Positions 1-12,365 of a stretch of DNA of 64,000 nt are shown here, one piece after another. Both the position numbers and the translations under genes were made by a program. Within the stretch, counting starts at the first letter, position 1; every line of letters begins with the position of its first letter. Under the pieces are notes generated by a model, which saw nothing but the letters and a program-made list of their open reading frames with translations, was not told the DNA's origin and searched no databases. The stretch is from Aurelia coerulea (taxonomy: Eukaryota > Cnidaria > Scyphozoa > Semaeostomeae > Ulmaridae), in assembly GCA_039566865.1 (NCBI GenBank), contig CM076943.1:43532663-43596662 (forward strand). The letters run 5' to 3'.

Positions 1-2032
1 GGTCTTTTTAAGATGAGTTTTCTTTCATAGATAACACTTTCGAAAATTCAATGTAATGTTGAAGACACAAGGCTAAGATAGCTGCTGGCCAGAATTTTTT
101 ATGTAAAGTACCGGGTGTCCCAAAAAATGTATATGGATTTGATTGGCTCCAACGCTGTCAATTTACCTCCAATCAATGTCTAATCCCTCTAAAAATGTTC
201 CTCTACAGTTAACTAGAACATAGATAGCTCATTTGTTGATATTGGTACTTTTAGAGCAGACATGTTAATCTTGAAAACCCAAATTTTCATCTTCCTGGAA
301 ACCAGAGTGTTAACCTTTTGGACTAAGCAATTTCTTAAGGAACAGCGGATATATCAACGATAACCGTGATAAAATTTGGACATTATTAGATCTTGTGTTA
401 TTCTGTTTACCAGAAATCACCCATTGGGAAGTTTCTTAATCTTTCATTAATTTCATCAACTCAATATCGAGTACCAAAGTACAAAAAACAAAAAGGAAGT
501 ATGCTTCGACCGAATTTAAGGGCTTCATATGGAATAGGAAAGTTTCTTACGTTTGTTCTGCAGAATAAGACAGTAATTAAAGGTATTTTGTATAATTTGT
601 TTGACGCTCGGATGAATTTTAGTACGGAAGGGTCCTAGGAGTCTGAGGGGTTCTAGGGTCCAGGGGTCTTGTCTTTACAACATGCAAGGTATTTCTGAAT
701 GTTAATGCATTATCAATGAGATGGACAATTGTAACCATTTAAGCCACAAGGAGCTCCCTTTTAAAGTAGCAGAAATAAAACGACTAAGAATTGGTTGAAA
801 CGTGGCATCTGCGAAGGAGCAAGAAGAAATGGTCCATACTCGTTTTGCGCATGGTTTCTTCGTTGCTACTTTATAAGGGAGCCCCTGTGACTACACGTCT
901 GAGTATTACCGGTTGTTGGTTGTTGGTTGTTTGTTGTTTGCAGAGTCTGCTTTGTGGCTGGAAAAAAGACGTCAAAATCTTTCAGCAAGACGATACCAAC
1001 AAGAATATTGATTAAAAAATCTTCTAATTATCTTATTCTAATGATTATTTTCTTTAATTTGATTTCAACGAGACTTTCACTTTAATACTTCCCAATTCAC
1101 TGACTATGCAAATGGTGGTCTTTTTAAGATGAGTTTTCTTCCATAGATAACACTTTCGAAAAATTCAATGTAATGTTGAGGACACAAGGCTAAGATAGCT
1201 GCTGGCCAGAATTTTTTATTTAAAGTACCGTGTGTCCCAAAAATGTATATGGATTTGATTGGCTCCAACACTGTCAATTTACCTCCAATTAATGTCTAAT
1301 CCCTCTAAAAATGTTCCTCCACAGTTAACTAGAACATAGATAGCTCATTTGTTGATATTGGTACTTTTAGAGCAGACATGTTAATCTTGAAAACCCAACT
1401 TTTCATCTTCCTGGAAACCAGAGTGTTAACCTTTTGCACTAAGCAATTTCTTAAGGCACAGCGGATATATCAACGATAACCGTGATAAAATTTGGACATT
1501 ATTAGATCTTGTGTTATTCTGTTTACCAGAAATCACCCATTGGGAAGTTTCTTAATCTTTCATTAATTTCTTGAACTGAATATCGAGTACCAAAGTACAA
1601 AAAACAAGGGGAAGTATGCTTCGACCAAATTTAAGGGCTTCATATGGAATAGGATAGTTTCTTACGTTTGTTCTGCAGAATAAGACCGTAATTAAAGGTA
1701 TTTTTCTATAATTTGTTTGACGCTCTGATGAATTTTAGTACGGAAGGGTCCTAGGAGTCTAAGGGGTTCTAGGGTCCAGGGGTCTTGTCTTTACATCATG
1801 CAAAATATTTCTAAATGTTAATGCATTATCAATAAGATAGACAATTGTAAGCATCTAAGCCACAAGGAGCTCCCTTGTAAAGTAGCAGAAATAAAACGAC
1901 TAAGTATTGGTTGAAACGTGGCATCTGCGCAGGAGCAAGAAGAAATGATCCATACTCGTTTTGCGCATTGTTTCTTCTTTGCTACTTTATAAGGAAGCCC
2001 CTGTGACTACACGTCTGAGTCTTACCGGTTGT

Positions 2033-2105
2033 AACAAGAGCAGATTTTGTAATACAATAGCAACAGTTGCGTTTGATTGACACCTCAATTCAAAGCGATT
2101 AGCGG
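2033..2105. repeat. Foldback-element end inside satellite unit 2
   Basis: The last ~150 bp of the normal satellite monomer is replaced here by a ~73-bp segment that matches the left terminus of the foldback element at 18724-19323 (AACAAGRGCAGATTTTGTA onward, to AAGCGATTAGCGG). The satellite sequence resumes with the ACTATGCAAA junction phrase. Confidence 0.8.
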
Positions 2106-2656
2106 CTCACAGACTATGCAAAAGTGGTCTTTTTAAGATGAGTTTTCTTCATAGACAAACACTTTCGAAAAATTCAATGTAATGTTGAGGACACAAGGCT
2201 AAGATAGCTGCTGGCCAAGTTTTTATGAAAGTACCGGGTGTCCCAAAAAATGTAATGGATTTGATTGTGCTCCAATAGCTGTCAATTTACCTCCAATCAA
2301 TGTCTAAATCTAAAAAGTTCTCTACAGTTAACTAGAACATAGATTCATTTGTTGATTTGTATTTAGGCAGACTGTTAATCTTGAAAACCCATTTTCATCC
2401 CTAAAACCGAGAATGTTAATGCCTTTTGGACTAAGCAATTTCTTAATCAACAGCGGATATATCAACGATAACCGAGATAAAATTTGGACATTATTACCCT
2501 TGTGTTATTCTGTATACCAGAAATCACCCATTGGGAAGTTTCTTAAAATCTTTCATCTTGAACGAATATGTACCAAAGTACAAAAAAAAGGGCGAGATGC
2601 TTCGCCAAATTTAAGGGCTTCATATGGAATAGGATAACGTTTTTCTGCAGAATAAG

Positions 2657-2740
2657 CTTTGTTTGTTTTGAATTATTGGCTCTGAGAGAATTTCCTTTGT
2701 CTGCAGTCCGCTAATCGCTTTGAATTGAGGTGTCAGATCA
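2657..2740. repeat. Foldback-element segment inside satellite unit 3
   Basis: This segment replaces roughly 170 bp of the satellite monomer. It matches the right arm of the foldback element (about 19202-19283), in the opposite sense to the segment in unit 2. Unit 3 around it carries many small deletions not found in any other unit. Confidence 0.75.
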
Positions 2741-5700
2741 TTGTAACCATCTAAGCCACAGGAGCTCCCTTTTAGCAGAAATAAAACGACTATTGGTTGA
2801 AACGTGGCATTGCGCAGGAGCAAGAAGAAAATCCATACTCGTTTTGCGCTGTTTCTTCTTTGCTACTTTTACCTGTGGTTGTTTGTTGTTGTGTTGTTGG
2901 TTGTTGTCGGAGTCTGCTTTGTGGCTGGAAAAAAGACACCAAAATCTTTCAGCAAGACGACACCGACAAGAATATTGATTAAACAATCTTCTAATTATCT
3001 TATTCTAATGATTATTTGCTTTAATTTGATTTCAACGAGACTTTCACTTTTATACTTCCCAATTCACTGACTATGCAAATAGTGGTCTTTTTAAGATGAG
3101 TTTTCTTCCATAGATAACACTTTCGAAAAATTCAATGTAATGTTGAGGACACAAGGCTAAGATAGCTGCTGGCCAGAAGTTTTTATGTAAAGTACCGGGT
3201 GTCCCAAAAAATGTATATGGATTTGATTGGCTCCAACGCTGTCAATTTACCTCCAATCAATGTCTAATCCCTCTAAAAATGTTCCTCTACAGTTAACTAG
3301 AACATAGATAGCTCATTTGTTGATATTGGTACTTTGAGAGCAGACGTGTTAATCTTGAAAACCCAAATTTTCATCTTCCTGGAAACCAGAGTGTTAACCT
3401 TTTGGACTAAGCAATTTCTTAAGGAACAGCGGATATATCAACGATAACCGTGATAAAATTTGGACATTATTAGATCTTGTGTTATTCTGTTTACCAGAAA
3501 TCACCCATTGGGAAGTTTCTTAATCTTTCATTTCTTGAACTGAATATCGAGTACCAAAGTACAAAAAACAAGGGGAAGTATGCTTCGACCAAATTTAAGG
3601 GCTTCATATGGAATAGGATAGTTTCTTACGTTTGTTCTGCAGAATAAGACCGTAATTAAAGGTATTTTTCTATAATTTGTTTGACGCTCTGATGAATTTT
3701 AGTACGGAAGGGTCCTAGGAGTCTCAGGGGTTCTAGGGTCTAGGGGTCTTGTCTTTACAACATGCAAGATATTTCTAAATGTTAATGCATTATCAATAAG
3801 ATGGACAATTGTAACCATCTAAGCCACAAGGAGCTCCCTTGTAAAGTAGCAGAAATAAAACGACTAAGTATTGGTTGAAACGTGGCATCTGCGCAGGAGC
3901 AAGAAGAAATGATCCATACTCGTTTTGCGCATTGTTTCTTCTTTGCTACTTTATAAGGAAGCCCCTGTGACTACATGTCTGAGTCTTACCGGTTGTTTGT
4001 TGTTTGTTGTTGGTTGTTCCCGGAGTCTGCTTTGTGGCTGGAAAAAAGACACCAACATCTTTCAGCAAGACGACATTGACAAGAATATTGATTAAACAAT
4101 CTTATTTTAATGATTATTTTCTTTAATTTGATTTCAACGAGACTTTCACTTTTATACTTCCCAATTCACTGACTATGCAAATGGTGGTCTTTTTAAGATG
4201 AGTTTTCTTCCATAGATAACACTTTCGAAAAATTCAATGTAATGTTGAGGACACAAGGCTAAGATAGCTGCTGGCCAGAAGTTTTTATGTAAAGTACCGG
4301 GTGTCCCAAAAAATGTATATGGATTTGATTGGCTCCAACGCTGTCAATTTACCTCCAATCAATGTCTAATCCCTCTAAAAATGTTCCTCCACAGTTAACT
4401 AGAACATAGATAGCTCATTTGTTGATATTGGTACTTTGAGAGCAGACGTGTTAATCTTGAAAACCCAAATTTTCATCTTCCTGGAAACCAGAGTGTTAAC
4501 CTTTTGGACTAAGCAATTTCTTAAGGAACAGCGGATATATCAACGATAACCGTGATAAAATTTGGACATTATTAGATCTTGTGTTATTCTGTTTACCAGA
4601 AATCACCCATTGGGAAGTTTCTTAATCTTTCATTTCTTGAACTGAATATCGAGTACCAAAGTACAAAAAACAAGGGGAAGTATGCTTCGACCAAATTTAA
4701 GGGCTTCATATGGAATAGGATAGTTTCTTACGTTTGTTCTGCAGAATAAGACCGTAATTAAAGGTATTTTTCTATAATTTGTTTGACGCTCTGATGAATT
4801 TTAGTACGGAAGGGTCCTAGGAGTCTCAGGGGTTCTAGGGTCTAGGGGTCTTGTCTTTACAACATGCAAGATATTTCTAAATGTTAATGCATTATCAATA
4901 AGATGGACAATTGTAACCATCTAAGCCACAAGGAGCTCCCTTGTAAAGTAGCAGAAATAAAACGACTAAGTATTGGTTGAAACGTGGCATCTGCGCAGGA
5001 GCAAGAAGAAATGATCCATACTCGTTTTGCGCATTGTTTCTTCTTTGCTACTTTATAAGGGAGCCCCTGTGACTACATGTCTGAGTCTTACCGGTTGTTT
5101 GTTGTTTGTTGTTGGTTGTTGTCGGAGTCGGCTCTGTGGCTGGAAAAAAGACACCAACATCTTTCAGCAAGACGACATTGACAAGAATATTGATTAAACA
5201 ATCTTATTTTAAGGATTATTTTCTTTAATTTGATTTCAACGAGACTTTCACTTTAATACTTACCAATTCACTGACTATGCAAATAGTGGTCTTTTTAAGA
5301 TGAGTTTTCTTCCATAGATAACACTTTCGAAAAATTCAATGTAATGTTGAGGACACAAGGCTAAGATAGCTGCTGGCCAGAAGTTTTTATGTAAAGTACC
5401 GGGTGTCCCAAAAAATGTATATGGATTTGATTGGCTCCAACGCTGTCAATTTACCTCCAATCAATGTCTAATCCCTCTAAAAATGTTCCTCTACAGTTAA
5501 CTAGAACATAGATAGCTCATTTGTTGATATTGGTACTTTGAGAGCAGACGTGTTAATCTTGAAAACCCAAATTTTCATCTTCCTGGAAACCAGAGTGTTA
5601 ACCTTTTGGACTAAGCAATTTCTTAAGGAACAGCGGATATATCAACGATAACCGTGATAAAATTTGGACATTATTAGATCTTGTGTTATTCTGTTTACCA

Positions 5701-8607
5701 GAAATCACCCATTGGGAAGTTTCTTAATCTTTCATTTCTTGAACTGAATATCGAGTACCAAAGTACAAAAAACAAGGGGAAGTATGCTTCGAGCAAATTT
5801 AAGGGCTTCATATGGAATAGGATAGTTTCTTACGTTTGTTCTGCAGAATAAGACCGTAATTAAAGGTATTTTTCTATAAACTGTTTGACGCTCTGATGAA
5901 TTTTAGTACGGAAGGGTCCTAGGAGTCTCAGGGGTTCTAGGGTCTAGGGGTCTTGTCTTTACAACATGCAAGATATTTCTAAATGTTAATGCATTATCAA
6001 TAAGATGGACAATTGTAACCATCTAAGCCACAAGGAGCTCCCTTGTAAAGTAGCAGAAATAAAGCGACTAAGTATTGGTTGAAACGTGGCATCTGCGCAG
6101 GAGCAAGAAGAAATGATCCATACTCGTTTTGCGCATTGTTTCTTCTTTGCTACTTTATAAGGAAGCCCCTGTGACTACATGTCTGAGTCTTACCGGTTGT
6201 TTGTTGTTTGTTGTTGGTTGTTGTCGGAGTCGGCTCTGTGGCTGGAAAAAAGACACCAACATCTTTCAGCAAGACGACATTGACAAGAATATTGATTAAA
6301 CAATCTTATTTTAAGGATTATTTTCTTTAATTTGATTTCAACGAGACTTTCACTTTTATACTTCCCAATTCACTGACTATGCAAATGGTGGTCTTTTTAA
6401 GATGAGTTTTCTTCCATAGATAACACTTTCGAAAAATTCAATGTAATGTTGAGGACACAAGGCTAAGATAGCTGCTGGCCAGAAGTTTTTATGTAAAGTA
6501 CCGGGTGTCCCAAAAAATGTATATGGATTTGATTGGCTCCAATGCTGTCAATTTACCTCCAATCAATGTCTAATCCCTCTAAAAATGTTCCTCCACAGTT
6601 AACTAGAACATAGATAGCTCATTTGTTGATATTGGTACTTTGAGAGCAGACGTGTTAATCTTGAAAACCCAAATTTTCATCTTCCTGGAAACCAGAGCTG
6701 TTAACCTTTTGGACTAAGCAATTTCTTAAGGAACAGCGGATATATCAACGATAACCGTGACAAAATTTGGACATTATTAGATCTTGTGTTATTCTGTTTA
6801 CCAGAAATCACCCATTGGGAAGTTTCTTAATCTTTCATTTCTTGAACTGAATATCGAGTACCAAAGTACAAAAAACAAGGGGAAGTATGCTTCGACCAAA
6901 TTTAAGGGCTTCATATGGAATAGGATAGTTTCTTACGTTTGTTCTGCAGAATAAGACCGTAATTAAAGGTATTTTTCTATAATTTGTTTGACGCTCTGAT
7001 GAATTTTAGTACGGAAGGGTCCTAGGAGTCTCAGGGGTTCTAGGGTCTAGGGGTCTTGTCTTTACAACATGCAAGATATTTCTAAATGTTAATGCATTAT
7101 CAATAAGATGGACAATTGTAACCATCTAAGCCACAAGGAGCTCCCTTCTAAAGTAGCAGAAATAAAACGACTAAGTATTGGTTGAAACGTGGCATCTGCG
7201 CAGGAGCAAGAAGAAATGATCCATACTCGTTTTGCGCATTGTTTCTTCTTTGCTACTTTATAAGGAAGCCCCTGTGACTACATGTCTGAGTCTTACCGGT
7301 TGTTTGTTGTTTGTTGTTGGTTGTTGTCGGAGTCGGCTCTGTGGCTGGAAAAAAGACACCAACATCTTTCAGCAAGACGACATTGACAAGAATATTGATT
7401 AAACAATCTTATTTTAATGATTATTTTCTTTAATTTGATTTCAACGAGACTTTCACTTTTATACTACCCAATTCACTGACTATGCAAATGGTGGTCTTTT
7501 TAAGATGAGTTTTCTTCCATAGATAACACTTTCGAAAAATTCAATGTAATGTTGAGGACACAAGGCTAAGATAGCTGCTGGCCAAAAGTTTTTATGTAAA
7601 GTACCGGGTGTCCCAAAAAATGTATATGGATTTGATTGGCTCCAATGCTGTCAATTTACCTCCAATCAATGTCTAATCGCTCTAAAAATGTTTCTCCACA
7701 GTTAACTAGAACATAGATAGCTCATTTGTTGATATTGGTACTTTGAGAGCAGACGTGTTAATCTTGAAAACCCAAATTTTCATCTTCCTGGAAACCAGAG
7801 CTGTTAACCTTTTGGACTAAGCAATTTCTTAAGGAACAGCGGATATATCAACGATAACCGTGACAAAATTTGGACATTATTAGATCTTGTGTTATTCTGT
7901 TTACCAGAAATCACCCATTGGGAAGTTTCTTAATCTTTCATTTCTTGAACTGAATATCGAGTACCAAAGTACAAAAAACAAGGGGAAGTATGCTTCGACC
8001 AAATTTAAGGGCTTCATATGGAATAGGATAGTTTCTTACGTTTGTTCTGCAGAATAAGACCGTAATTAAAGGTATTTTTCTATAAATTGTTTGACGCTCT
8101 GATGAATTTTAGTACGGAAGGGTCCTAGGAGTCTCAGGGGTTCTAGGGTCTAGGGGTCTTGTCTTTACAACATGCAAGATATTTCTAAATGTTAATGCAT
8201 TATCAATAAGATGGACAATTGTAACCATCTAAGCCACAAGGAGCTCCCTTCTAAAGTAGCAGAAATAAAACGACTAAGTATTGGTTGAAACGTGGCATCT
8301 GCGAAGGAGCAAGAAGAAATGATCCATACTCGTTTTGCGCATTGTTTCTTCTTTGCTACTTTATAAGGAAGCCCCTGTGACTACATGTCTGAGTCTTACC
8401 GGTTGTTTGTTGTTTGTTGTTGGTTGTTGTCGGAGTCGGCTCTGTGGCTGGAAAAAAGACACCAACATCTTTCAGCAAGACGACATTGACAAGAATATTG
8501 ATTAAACAATCTTCTAATTATCTTATTCTAATGATTATTTGCTTTAATTTGTATTCAACGAGACCTTCCACTTTTATACTTCCCAATTTACTGACTATGC
8601 AAATAGT

Positions 8608-9289
8608 TGTCTTTTTAACCCTATTACTACCGGGCTTTTTCGACCATCCTAGTACCAGGTGCCCCCCTCCGTAACTTCGCCAATATTGTACATATGAGGA
8701 TGACACTTAGTACAATGGTGTATAGGAACAAAATCCACACAATAGGCTACTTTTTTAATTCTTCATTATATCCATGACGTCACTATGACGTCATAATTGA
8801 GGTACAATTGCACTTTTTGCTTACTATAAGGACACACTGTTGAGCGGCACATCCCGTCAGGTCAAGTATCGGAGTACCTCCCCCGGGTTCCAAACCCATC
8901 TTTTAATATTTGTTTGAAAAATGGCAAAGACCAAACAGAGTGAACAGGTGGTCGTTATTTTGTCCTTTCGCTACCTGGGTACCAGACTCTCAAATCTTTA
9001 GAGAGTCTGGTACCTATCATCGTGTTTGAATGTAGACGGAACAAGGCAATGAACTCACATCACGCCTCGACATTTGACACAACATCAAGTAAACAACTAT
9101 TGCTTTGAACGACAATACGAACATATGTGTCCAAGAGTCCCTACATCACAATAGCACCAAGTATAGTTCTTTCGGGACAGAAACGACAGAGCTACGGCAC
9201 GATGAATCTTCAGCATTTGAGCAATAATTTGCATTTTTAGCTAAAAAAGGAATAATTTGCAATTTCATAAAAAGGTTGGAATCATGCAC
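8608..9289. other. Intergenic stretch beside the satellite
   Basis: No gene is visible. It contains two adjacent full CRE palindromes TGACGTCA at 8775-8782 and 8786-8793. A right-end fragment of the G-run miniature element family lies at about 8815-8895 (GAGCGGCACATCCCGTC followed by a C/G run). A short perfect inverted repeat lies at 8978-9014, with GGTACCAGACTCTC facing its complement across a 9-base loop. Confidence 0.6.
8775..8793. promoter_or_regulatory. Paired CRE/ATF-type palindromes
   Basis: TGACGTCA occurs twice with a three-base spacer. This octamer is the consensus for CREB/ATF bZIP factors. No adjacent promoter or exon was recognised, so function is only inferred from the motif. 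Confidence 0.25.
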
Positions 9290-9478
9290 GAGTTTTGAAT
9301 TTTTAGAATTCACTAGAAAATTTCATCGACGTTTTTTGATCGTGTTCAGTGTTTTGAGAACGTGAAGTTTAAGAAACTCGTGTTTAGCTCTAAAAATTGA
9401 AAACAAAAAAATTTGCAAAAATCCCAGTATCTAATTCAGGCTTTCTGCTAAAGATCCAATAACGAATCTTCAAAATGA
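9290..9478. mobile_element. Fragment of a TA-flanked inverted-repeat element
   Basis: The segment about 9350-9475 is clearly homologous to 34530-34672, the right arm of the element at 33924-34734. Shared phrases include AAGAAACTC and TAATTCAGGCTTTCTGCTAA. The copy loses its right terminus exactly where the 15-bp minisatellite begins, which suggests the minisatellite grew inside or beside it. Confidence 0.6.
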
Positions 9479-9508
9479 TGAGATGTCGATGTCGATGAGA
9501 TGTCGATT

Positions 9509-10030
9509 GATGTCGATGGGTTGGATGTCGATGGGTTGGATGTCGATGGGTTGGATGTCGATGGGTTGGATGTCGATGGGTTGGATGTTGATGAGTTAGA
9601 TGTCGATGGGTTGGATGTCGATGGGTTGGATGTCGATGGGTTGGATGTCGATGGGTTGGATGTCGATGGGTTGGATGTCGATGGGTTGGATGTCGATGGG
9701 TTGGATGTCGATGGGTTGGATGTCGATGGGTTGGATGTTGATGAGTTAGATGTCGATGGGTTGGATGTCGATGGGTTGGATGTCGATGGGTTGGATGTCG
9801 ATGGGTTGGATGTCGATGGGTTGGATGTTGATGAGTTAGATGTCGATGGGTTGGATGTCGATGGGTTGGATGTCGATGGGTTGGATGTCGATGGGTTGGA
9901 TGTCGATGGGTTGGATGTCGATGGGTTGGATGTCGATGGGTTGGATGTCGATGGGTTGGATGTCGATGGGTTGGATGTCGATGGGTTGGATGTCGATGGG
10001 TTGGATGATGGGTTAGATGTCGATGGGTTG
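9509..10030. repeat. 15-bp minisatellite GATGTCGATGGGTTG
   Basis: About 35 tandem copies of a 15-bp unit are present, one shortened to 12 bases near the right end. A variant unit GATGTTGATGAGTTA recurs at 9584, 9734 and 9824, spaced 150 and 90 bp apart, which indicates duplication of multi-unit blocks. Because the unit is a multiple of three with no stop, one plus frame (LDVDG repeats) and two minus frames (SNPST and PTHRH repeats) stay open for about 200 codons. I see no start context, splice site or flanking coding sequence that makes any of these a gene. Confidence 0.95.
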
Positions 10031-11280
10031 GGCAAAGACGACAGCGTTGCATCTGGGATCACCACTGCAAAAGAAAATACCGAAATGTTTCAGCAAGTTA
10101 ACAGCGATAGGAAACTTAAATGAATTGATCTGCCATCTTCAACATGTTGTATTCTAATTATGCATCTGTAGAGAAGTCTTGGTTTGCTAGGCGAAAGTGT
10201 TGTGCTAATTAGTCACATGATCTGTTGCTAGGCAACGCAAAATCAATCGAGATCTGCTTTTCTCGGATCTCCTCCTAAAAACTTAATATTTTCAACGACG
10301 ATTTGTCAATAAACACCTCATTTGTTGATGTGACGTCATCAAATTTCTAAATCATAAACCACAAAAGTGACAGACTTTTGCATGATAATAAATTGTAGAA
10401 ATTCAGAAACTAAGCCTTTCTTGGAAATTATTTCATTTTACATCAAACAGTTTAGAAATTACGATGGTTTTAAGTTGTTTTGAACGTTTTTCTTGAATTC
10501 TCGAAAAAGGAGAAAAAACTCAAATTCTGAAAGTATTGTAGATTTCAGAAAAAGTTCAACGGCCGAATCATAACAAAAAAAACAAAGTTTCTTTGAAGTA
10601 ATTCAGTTGAAAGAAATAGATCATTGAATTTTACACCAACCTCTTTAAAGATTTGGAACCTTACTTGTCCAATTAGGTTCAGTAAGTTACCCGTCTTTAC
10701 TTGGCAATTCCTTCCTGTTGATATTTGCGACTTTGATGAAGACGAAGAGCATAGTTTCCCTTTATTTTCCTTCGTGGCAGTAATGGCATTCAGATACATT
10801 CATGTATATTGCCTCTTGCAAGAATGGAGTCCTCTTCGATGAATGTTTTTTGCATTCGCCCAAGAGGATAGCACGTGCAAAAGAGTGCTTAAGACATAGC
10901 TGTAAGCTAGAAATATCAGGAAACTTGCCCCAAATTTTAGCACGTTCTAAAGGTTTCTCGAAGGAACGTTTTCTGGAAATCCCTTGTAAAATCTAAACGG
11001 AGTGACCAGTTTCAACAAAGAAAAGTTGTAAGAATATTTGAACATATTGAATATTCAATTAGATGTTGCAAAATATCATTGGTTATATGTCCAGCGAGCA
11101 GTAGCTGCTCAAACGCCAAGCCTTTTTTACTCATCCGGTATACAAAGGATGGCTGAGTGCCTTAATTTGTCCCATTGATTTGATGATAGCTCGACATCGT
11201 CAAGTACAATGAAATATAATAGACTGTTGTTAGAATGCCCTAATTATCAAGGCCCCTAACATATGTTGCCTTATTTCTCT
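10031..11280. other. Intergenic stretch
   Basis: No gene is supported. The short open frames at 10545-10996 lack coding character and splice context. It includes a CRE-like TGACGTCA near 10331 and an RFX X-box-like palindrome at 10224-10236. Confidence 0.5.
10224..10236. promoter_or_regulatory. X-box-like palindrome
   Basis: GTTGCTAGGCAAC matches the RFX-family X-box pattern (two imperfect half sites). No adjacent exon was identified, so this is a motif match only. Confidence 0.2.
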
Positions 11281-11288
11281 GACATTTC

Positions 11289-11690
11289 CACGGGGGGGGG
11301 GGGGGGGGGTTCTTCCATAGTAAAGGTACCTGGGGATGTGCCGCGAGCAAGGGTATACTTTTTCGGACTTCTAGTCTAGCCAAGGGTATACTTTTTTGCA
11401 ATTTTGGCCAGCAACGGTCTAGCCAATGGTATCATTTTTGACAATAGTGGTCTAGCAAACGGTCATGACATCATATTTGGCACAAATTTGACAATATTGG
11501 TCGAGAAAATGGTCAAAATTGGTCTAGCCAAGGGTACCATTTTCGTAAAAATTGGTTCAAACAATGGTCAAATTGGTCCAGCCAAGGGTACCATTTTCAT
11601 AAAAATTAGTCTAGCCAACGGTACCCTTTTGAAGATGCTCGCGGCAGACCCCTACCCAAAATTTGGCCGAGAACCCCCCCCCCCCCCGTG
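11289..11690. mobile_element. G-run MITE, hAT-like, perfect 8-bp TSD
   Basis: The element begins CACGGGGGGGG and ends CCCCCCCCGTG. It is flanked by perfect direct repeats GACATTTC at 11281-11288 and 11691-11698. An 8-bp duplication with short inverted termini is the pattern of hAT transposons, so I infer a non-autonomous hAT-like element. Its interior is built from degenerate repeats of GTCTAGCCAAGGGTACC, and it has no transposase frame. Confidence 0.85.
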
Positions 11691-11698
11691 GACATTTC

Positions 11699-12365
11699 TC
11701 TTTAAAATAGCCGTAACTATCTATAGCTAAGTGCGATTGCACAGTATTTATTCTCTATCAAATTCTAAATAAAAGACATTTCATGGGGAACAGGAATAAT
11801 GATTACCTTCCATAAATCCATATCGCTTTGTAGTGCATGGCTCAAGTCTGATCTCTTCAACATCCCTGTTCCAACATTCTTGAAATAGTATGTCTTTGTA
11901 AGTTGTTATAGTCGTGAAGTACGTGAAGGCGATGCACATACCTATGAATCAAAGGGAATTTTTTAGAGGACTCGCGATCTATTAACTGAAGTGAGATGAA
12001 AGCTGTCAAAGAGAAAGTCACACAGGACAGACTCAAAACGATCCTATGTCTTAATCAAAGATTCATAGATTGTACCAATTACTATGGTGCGTGATCTCAA
12101 AGAATGCTAAGACGAGCTGTTTTGTTTAAATGACATCCTTTTTCCAGAAAAAATTCCCTATTTCCTCGCAAATGTATGACTTAGAATTCTTTCAGATGAT
12201 TACAAAGTCCATCCTGATCAATGATTTTGCACTCAGGATTGTCGCGTTATCTGCGCATTTACCAGCCAAGGTTTATTAACCCCATCTGGATCGAGCTATT
12301 TTTGACATCTTGAGATCCGCAGAGGGCTGATTCAGCCCCCTTACTAAATCAGAACTCAAGGATTG
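11699..12365. other. Intergenic stretch
   Basis: No coding region, RNA gene or clear element was recognised here. Confidence 0.5.

Larger units (their letters stand above)
1..8607. repeat. 1.1-kb satellite array, eight monomers
   Basis: Eight head-to-tail copies of a ~1.1 kb monomer are visible. Using the repeated phrase GGTCTTTTTAAGATGAG as origin, units begin at 1, 1117, 2126, 3084, 4186, 5288, 6390 and 7493, and the last ends near 8607. Units 4-8 are 1102, 1102, 1102, 1103 and about 1115 bp and differ by only scattered substitutions, so they were amplified or homogenised recently. Units 1 and 2 are more diverged and unit 3 is aberrant. Each unit holds the octamer ATGCAAAT at its junction, a TTGTTG-rich stretch, and the transposon-end-like phrase TACCGGGTGTCCCAAAAA. 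The array probably continues left of the window. Short open frames inside it are not conserved between units, so I call no genes. Confidence 0.95.

Noticed and set aside
2620..3070. Overlapping short frames in satellite unit 3
   Set aside because: They exist only because of the small deletions in that unit and are not conserved in other units.
1..8607. Octamer ATGCAAAT in each satellite unit as a functional promoter element
   Set aside because: The motif is present, but there is no TATA box, snRNA-like or histone-like transcript unit nearby, so it is not annotated as regulatory.
9509..10030. CRISPR array
   Set aside because: Units are contiguous with no variable spacers, and the setting is eukaryotic. 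The same holds for the 48515 array and the satellite.
9390..10123. Open frames of 205-220 codons over the first minisatellite as genes
   Set aside because: They are an automatic result of a 15-bp unit without stops. Three frames are open at once and none has splice or flanking coding support.
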